Below are positions 41,788-43,574 of a stretch of 43,574 nt of DNA, one piece after another. Where the stretch lies: positions 1 to 43,574 of the forward strand of contig JAEKKI010000146.1 of assembly GCA_019510485.1 (NCBI GenBank). Reading direction: 5' to 3'. The position numbers were made by a program, and so were the translations under genes. Under the pieces are notes generated by a model. The model was not told the DNA's origin and made no database searches. It worked only from the letters and a program-made list of their open reading frames with translations. How positions within the stretch are numbered: the first letter of the stretch is position 1; each line of letters opens with the position of its first letter. Origin of the DNA: Catenulisporales bacterium. Its GTDB lineage: Bacteria > Actinomycetota > Actinomycetes > Streptomycetales > Catenulisporaceae.

Positions 41788-42803
41788 CCCGGTCCGTCGC
41801 CTTGGCCTCGGCCGCCGTTGCCGCCGCCGCGATCCTTGCTGTCGCCGCGACCGGGTTGTCGGCGGCCCAAGCAGGCCCGCCGAGCCCATCCCCGACCGGC
41901 GAGATCAACGTATGCCCACCCACGCAGTCGCTGGACCCGATCACGGGGACGTGCATGGGCAGCATCGTTGTCACGTCGTCGGCGCCCTCGTCGTCGGCGC
42001 CGTCGGGCAGCAAAGGCGGCGGTACTCAGCCGACCTGCACCAAACCGCCGCCGGAGGACGACATCCCTGTGCCGTGCGAGGATCCGGACGAGGGCTGGTA
42101 CGACCGGTCAACCTACTGCTATTTCAAAGTCGCCCTGCCGCAGCCACCCGCGGGTGACCCCAGCTGGGAGGGGCATCAGCCCGGGGACGGCGCGGTGTAC
42201 AACGTGACCTGCTTTGTGGCTCCCTATGTGGGAAGCCCAACGGTATTGAAGCCGGGGGCGATGAAGTGGCTGCCCAAGCCGCCCGGCGGTGGACCCGCCC
42301 CAGCCGACGTCGCGCTGATGGCGATGACCGAGCTGATCATGCACGGCCCGACCAACGGCATCGCCCCGCCGCTCGGCAAGCCCGCCATCGTGGGAATCCC
42401 GATCTGGCTGTGGACCGACGACACCCCGGAGCCCACCCAGTGGGGCGATGAGCTCACGCACTGGGGCCCGATCCAGAAGACCATCACCGCCGGCGGGATC
42501 ACCGTGACGGTCACCGCCCAGGCCCGGCAGATCGAATGGCACATGGGCGACGGCCACACCCTGGTGTGCGGCAAGGGCACCCCGTACAAGCCCGGAATGG
42601 CGGCGACCACGGTGCGAGACTGCTCCTACACCTACGCCACCACCTCCGCCGGCCAACCGAACCAGCAGTTCCAGGTCTACGGCATCACCACCTGGGACAT
42701 CACCTGGACCGGCGGCGGCCAAAGCGGAAAGGTGACCATGACCCCGCAATCACAGCCGATACCGGTGCGCGTCGAGTCGGCCCAAGCAGTGGTCGTCCAC
42801 TGA
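41781..42803 (+). CDS. Secreted Cys/Trp-rich protein
   Basis: 340 residues from GTG 41781, overlapping the lipoprotein stop by 7 bases. A Sec signal peptide is plain ('LASAAVAAAAILAVAATGLS', then AQA). A Ser/Pro-rich linker and a disulfide-rich region follow ('CPPTQSLDPITGTC', 'PTCTKPPPEDDIPVPCEDPD', 'YCYFKVALP'). A beta-rich domain then holds many Trp, for example 'IPIWLWTDDTPEPTQWGDEL' and 'GITTWDITWTGGGQSGKVTM'. Similar secreted proteins occur beside lipoprotein genes in Streptomyces relatives, but I cannot assign a function. The repeat element begins about 20 bases after the stop. Confidence 0.78.
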   Translation: MLTRSVALASAAVAAAAILAVAATGLSAAQAGPPSPSPTGEINVCPPTQSLDPITGTCMGSIVVTSSAPSSSAPSGSKGGGTQPTCTKPPPEDDIPVPCEDPDEGWYDRSTYCYFKVALPQPPAGDPSWEGHQPGDGAVYNVTCFVAPYVGSPTVLKPGAMKWLPKPPGGGPAPADVALMAMTELIMHGPTNGIAPPLGKPAIVGIPIWLWTDDTPEPTQWGDELTHWGPIQKTITAGGITVTVTAQARQIEWHMGDGHTLVCGKGTPYKPGMAATTVRDCSYTYATTSAGQPNQQFQVYGITTWDITWTGGGQSGKVTMTPQSQPIPVRVESAQAVVVH

Positions 42804-42825
42804 ACCAGGACGCTGACGCACCACA

Positions 42826-42975
42826 CGCCGCCGACGCGACCTGTGCGAAGCCGACCGACGAACTGCGACTCCCGGCGGAACCCGGGCACCGTGGCCGAAG
42901 GCCGTAAAAGCTCTCCAAACCACCCACCCACCGCACCTTGCCACCAAATCCGACCCCGAACCCGAACGACCCGCC
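42826..42975 (+). repeat. Right copy of the inverted ~150-bp repeat
   Basis: Inverted copy of 37430-37578 (see that entry). It lies just downstream of the secreted-protein gene and reaches to within 17 bases of the convergent acyl-CoA ligase stop. It contains a short frame ending CAKPTDELRLPAEPGHRGRR-P and stop, parallel to the left copy, with differences concentrated at third codon positions. GGCCGAAGGCC followed by GTAAAAGC resembles a short terminator. Confidence 0.85.
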
Positions 42976-42991
42976 CCCGTACCGACCACCC

Positions 42992-43574
42992 TCACCGCCG
43001 AAAATCAGCAAACGGATCCTGATCCGCCCCCGACCCGCCCTGCTCAGCCTGTTCCGCCGCATGCTCCTCCCGCAGCACCCGCCGCAGCACCTTCCCGATC
43101 ATGTTCCGCGGCAGGCCGTCCCGGAAGGCGAAGATCTTCGGCACCTTGTAAGGCGCCAGGTGCTGATGACAGAACACATCCAGCTCATCCGCACTGACCT
43201 GCATCCCCTCCGCGACCTGAATAACCGCCTTCACGTTCTCGCCCCGATACGGATCCGGCACCCCGATCACCGCCGCGTCGTACACCGCCGGGTGTTCGCG
43301 CAGCACGTCCTCGACCTCCGAGGGGTAGATCGAGAAGCCCGAGGCGATGACCACGTCCCGTTTCCGGTCGATCAGCGTCACGAACCCGTCCGGCGACATC
43401 ACCCCGATGTCGCCGGTGTAGAGCCAGCCGTTGCGCAGCGTCTGCCGGGTCTCCTCCTCCTGGTTCCAGTAGCCCTGGAACAGCTGCGGCCCGAACACCA
43501 CCACCTCGCCGGCCGCGCCGATCGGCAGCACCCGGTCCTGGCGGAACTCGTCCACGATCTTCACGTGCGTGTTC
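42992..43574 (-). CDS. Long-chain acyl-CoA ligase, C-terminal part (cut by window edge)
   Basis: The visible 193 residues are the end of an AMP-forming acyl-CoA synthetase: 'GAAGEVVVFGPQLFQGYWNQ', the hinge motif 'WLYTGDIGVMSPDGFVTLID' with 'RKRDVVIASGFSIYPSEVED', and the C-terminal lysine in 'LPRNMIGKVLRRVLR'. It ends in a Glu/Gln-rich tail. The start and P-loop lie outside the window to the right. It resembles FadD-type long-chain ligases and lies on the far side of the right repeat copy. Confidence 0.9.
   Translation of the reverse strand, partial: NTHVKIVDEFRQDRVLPIGAAGEVVVFGPQLFQGYWNQEEETRQTLRNGWLYTGDIGVMSPDGFVTLIDRKRDVVIASGFSIYPSEVEDVLREHPAVYDAAVIGVPDPYRGENVKAVIQVAEGMQVSADELDVFCHQHLAPYKVPKIFAFRDGLPRNMIGKVLRRVLREEHAAEQAEQGGSGADQDPFADFRR

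Noticed and set aside
37395..42991. Interpretation of the repeat-flanked cassette as an insertion sequence or composite transposon
   Set aside because: No transposase, integrase or target-site duplication is visible, and the repeats lie as 3' elements inside the gaps rather than as exact ends.

Overview
The window is high-GC DNA (roughly 70 %) with GTG and TTG starts, many 4-base ATGA/GTGA stop-start overlaps and strongly G/C-biased third positions. The order priA-def-fmt-rsmB-rpe, then an FMN riboswitch and the riboflavin genes, then hisE-hisG, is typical of Actinobacteria. The sterol-type thiolase genes, the 'VDLLRVAS' cysteine leader peptide and a type VII secretion-like protein also fit a Streptomyces- or Catenulispora-like actinobacterium. 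The genus is an inference. I saw no tRNA, rRNA, CRISPR array or transposase gene.

Layout. 1-2.0 kb: end of an exported-type protein, a decayed dihydrofolate reductase-family gene, an SRPBCC protein and a SpoIIE-type phosphatase. 2.0-8.9 kb: a SURF1-like protein facing a seven-gene leftward operon built around MoxR ATPase, DUF58 and DUF4129 proteins. 9.2-15.3 kb: a CBS-domain protein, then a leftward run holding a complete osmoprotectant-type ABC transporter, a second paralogous binding protein and, between them, cysteine dioxygenase plus rhodanese preceded by a cysteine-containing leader peptide. 15.4-22.8 kb: rightward catabolic genes: nitronate monooxygenase-like protein, quinone-oxidoreductase-like protein, then acyl-CoA synthetase, DUF35 protein and two thiolase-fold proteins. 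This last set matches the ltp4/ltp3 sterol side-chain cassette, and KstR-like operators precede two of the transcription units. 23.0-24.8 kb: an orphan sugar-type ABC ATPase and a membrane protein.

25.2-37.4 kb: housekeeping. Helicase-motif-poor priA, def, fmt, rsmB, rpe, a HAD hydrolase, the FMN riboswitch with ribE, a 52-residue coupled small ORF, ribBA, ribH and hisE; a strong UUCG hairpin; then hisG and a PH-domain protein. Two oddities stand out. ribBA appears to have lost its conserved C-terminal tail by an out-of-frame deletion. A third KstR-like site lies just upstream of the FMN riboswitch.

37.4-43.0 kb: an accessory five-gene cassette of two divergent units. Leftward are a small helical protein, a 748-residue WxG-like protein and a lipoprotein; rightward are a lipoprotein and a secreted Cys/Trp-rich protein. 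Each unit ends in one copy of an inverted ~150-bp repeat that is about 85 % identical in its core. This is the best candidate for an undescribed system. The window closes inside a long-chain acyl-CoA ligase gene on the minus strand.
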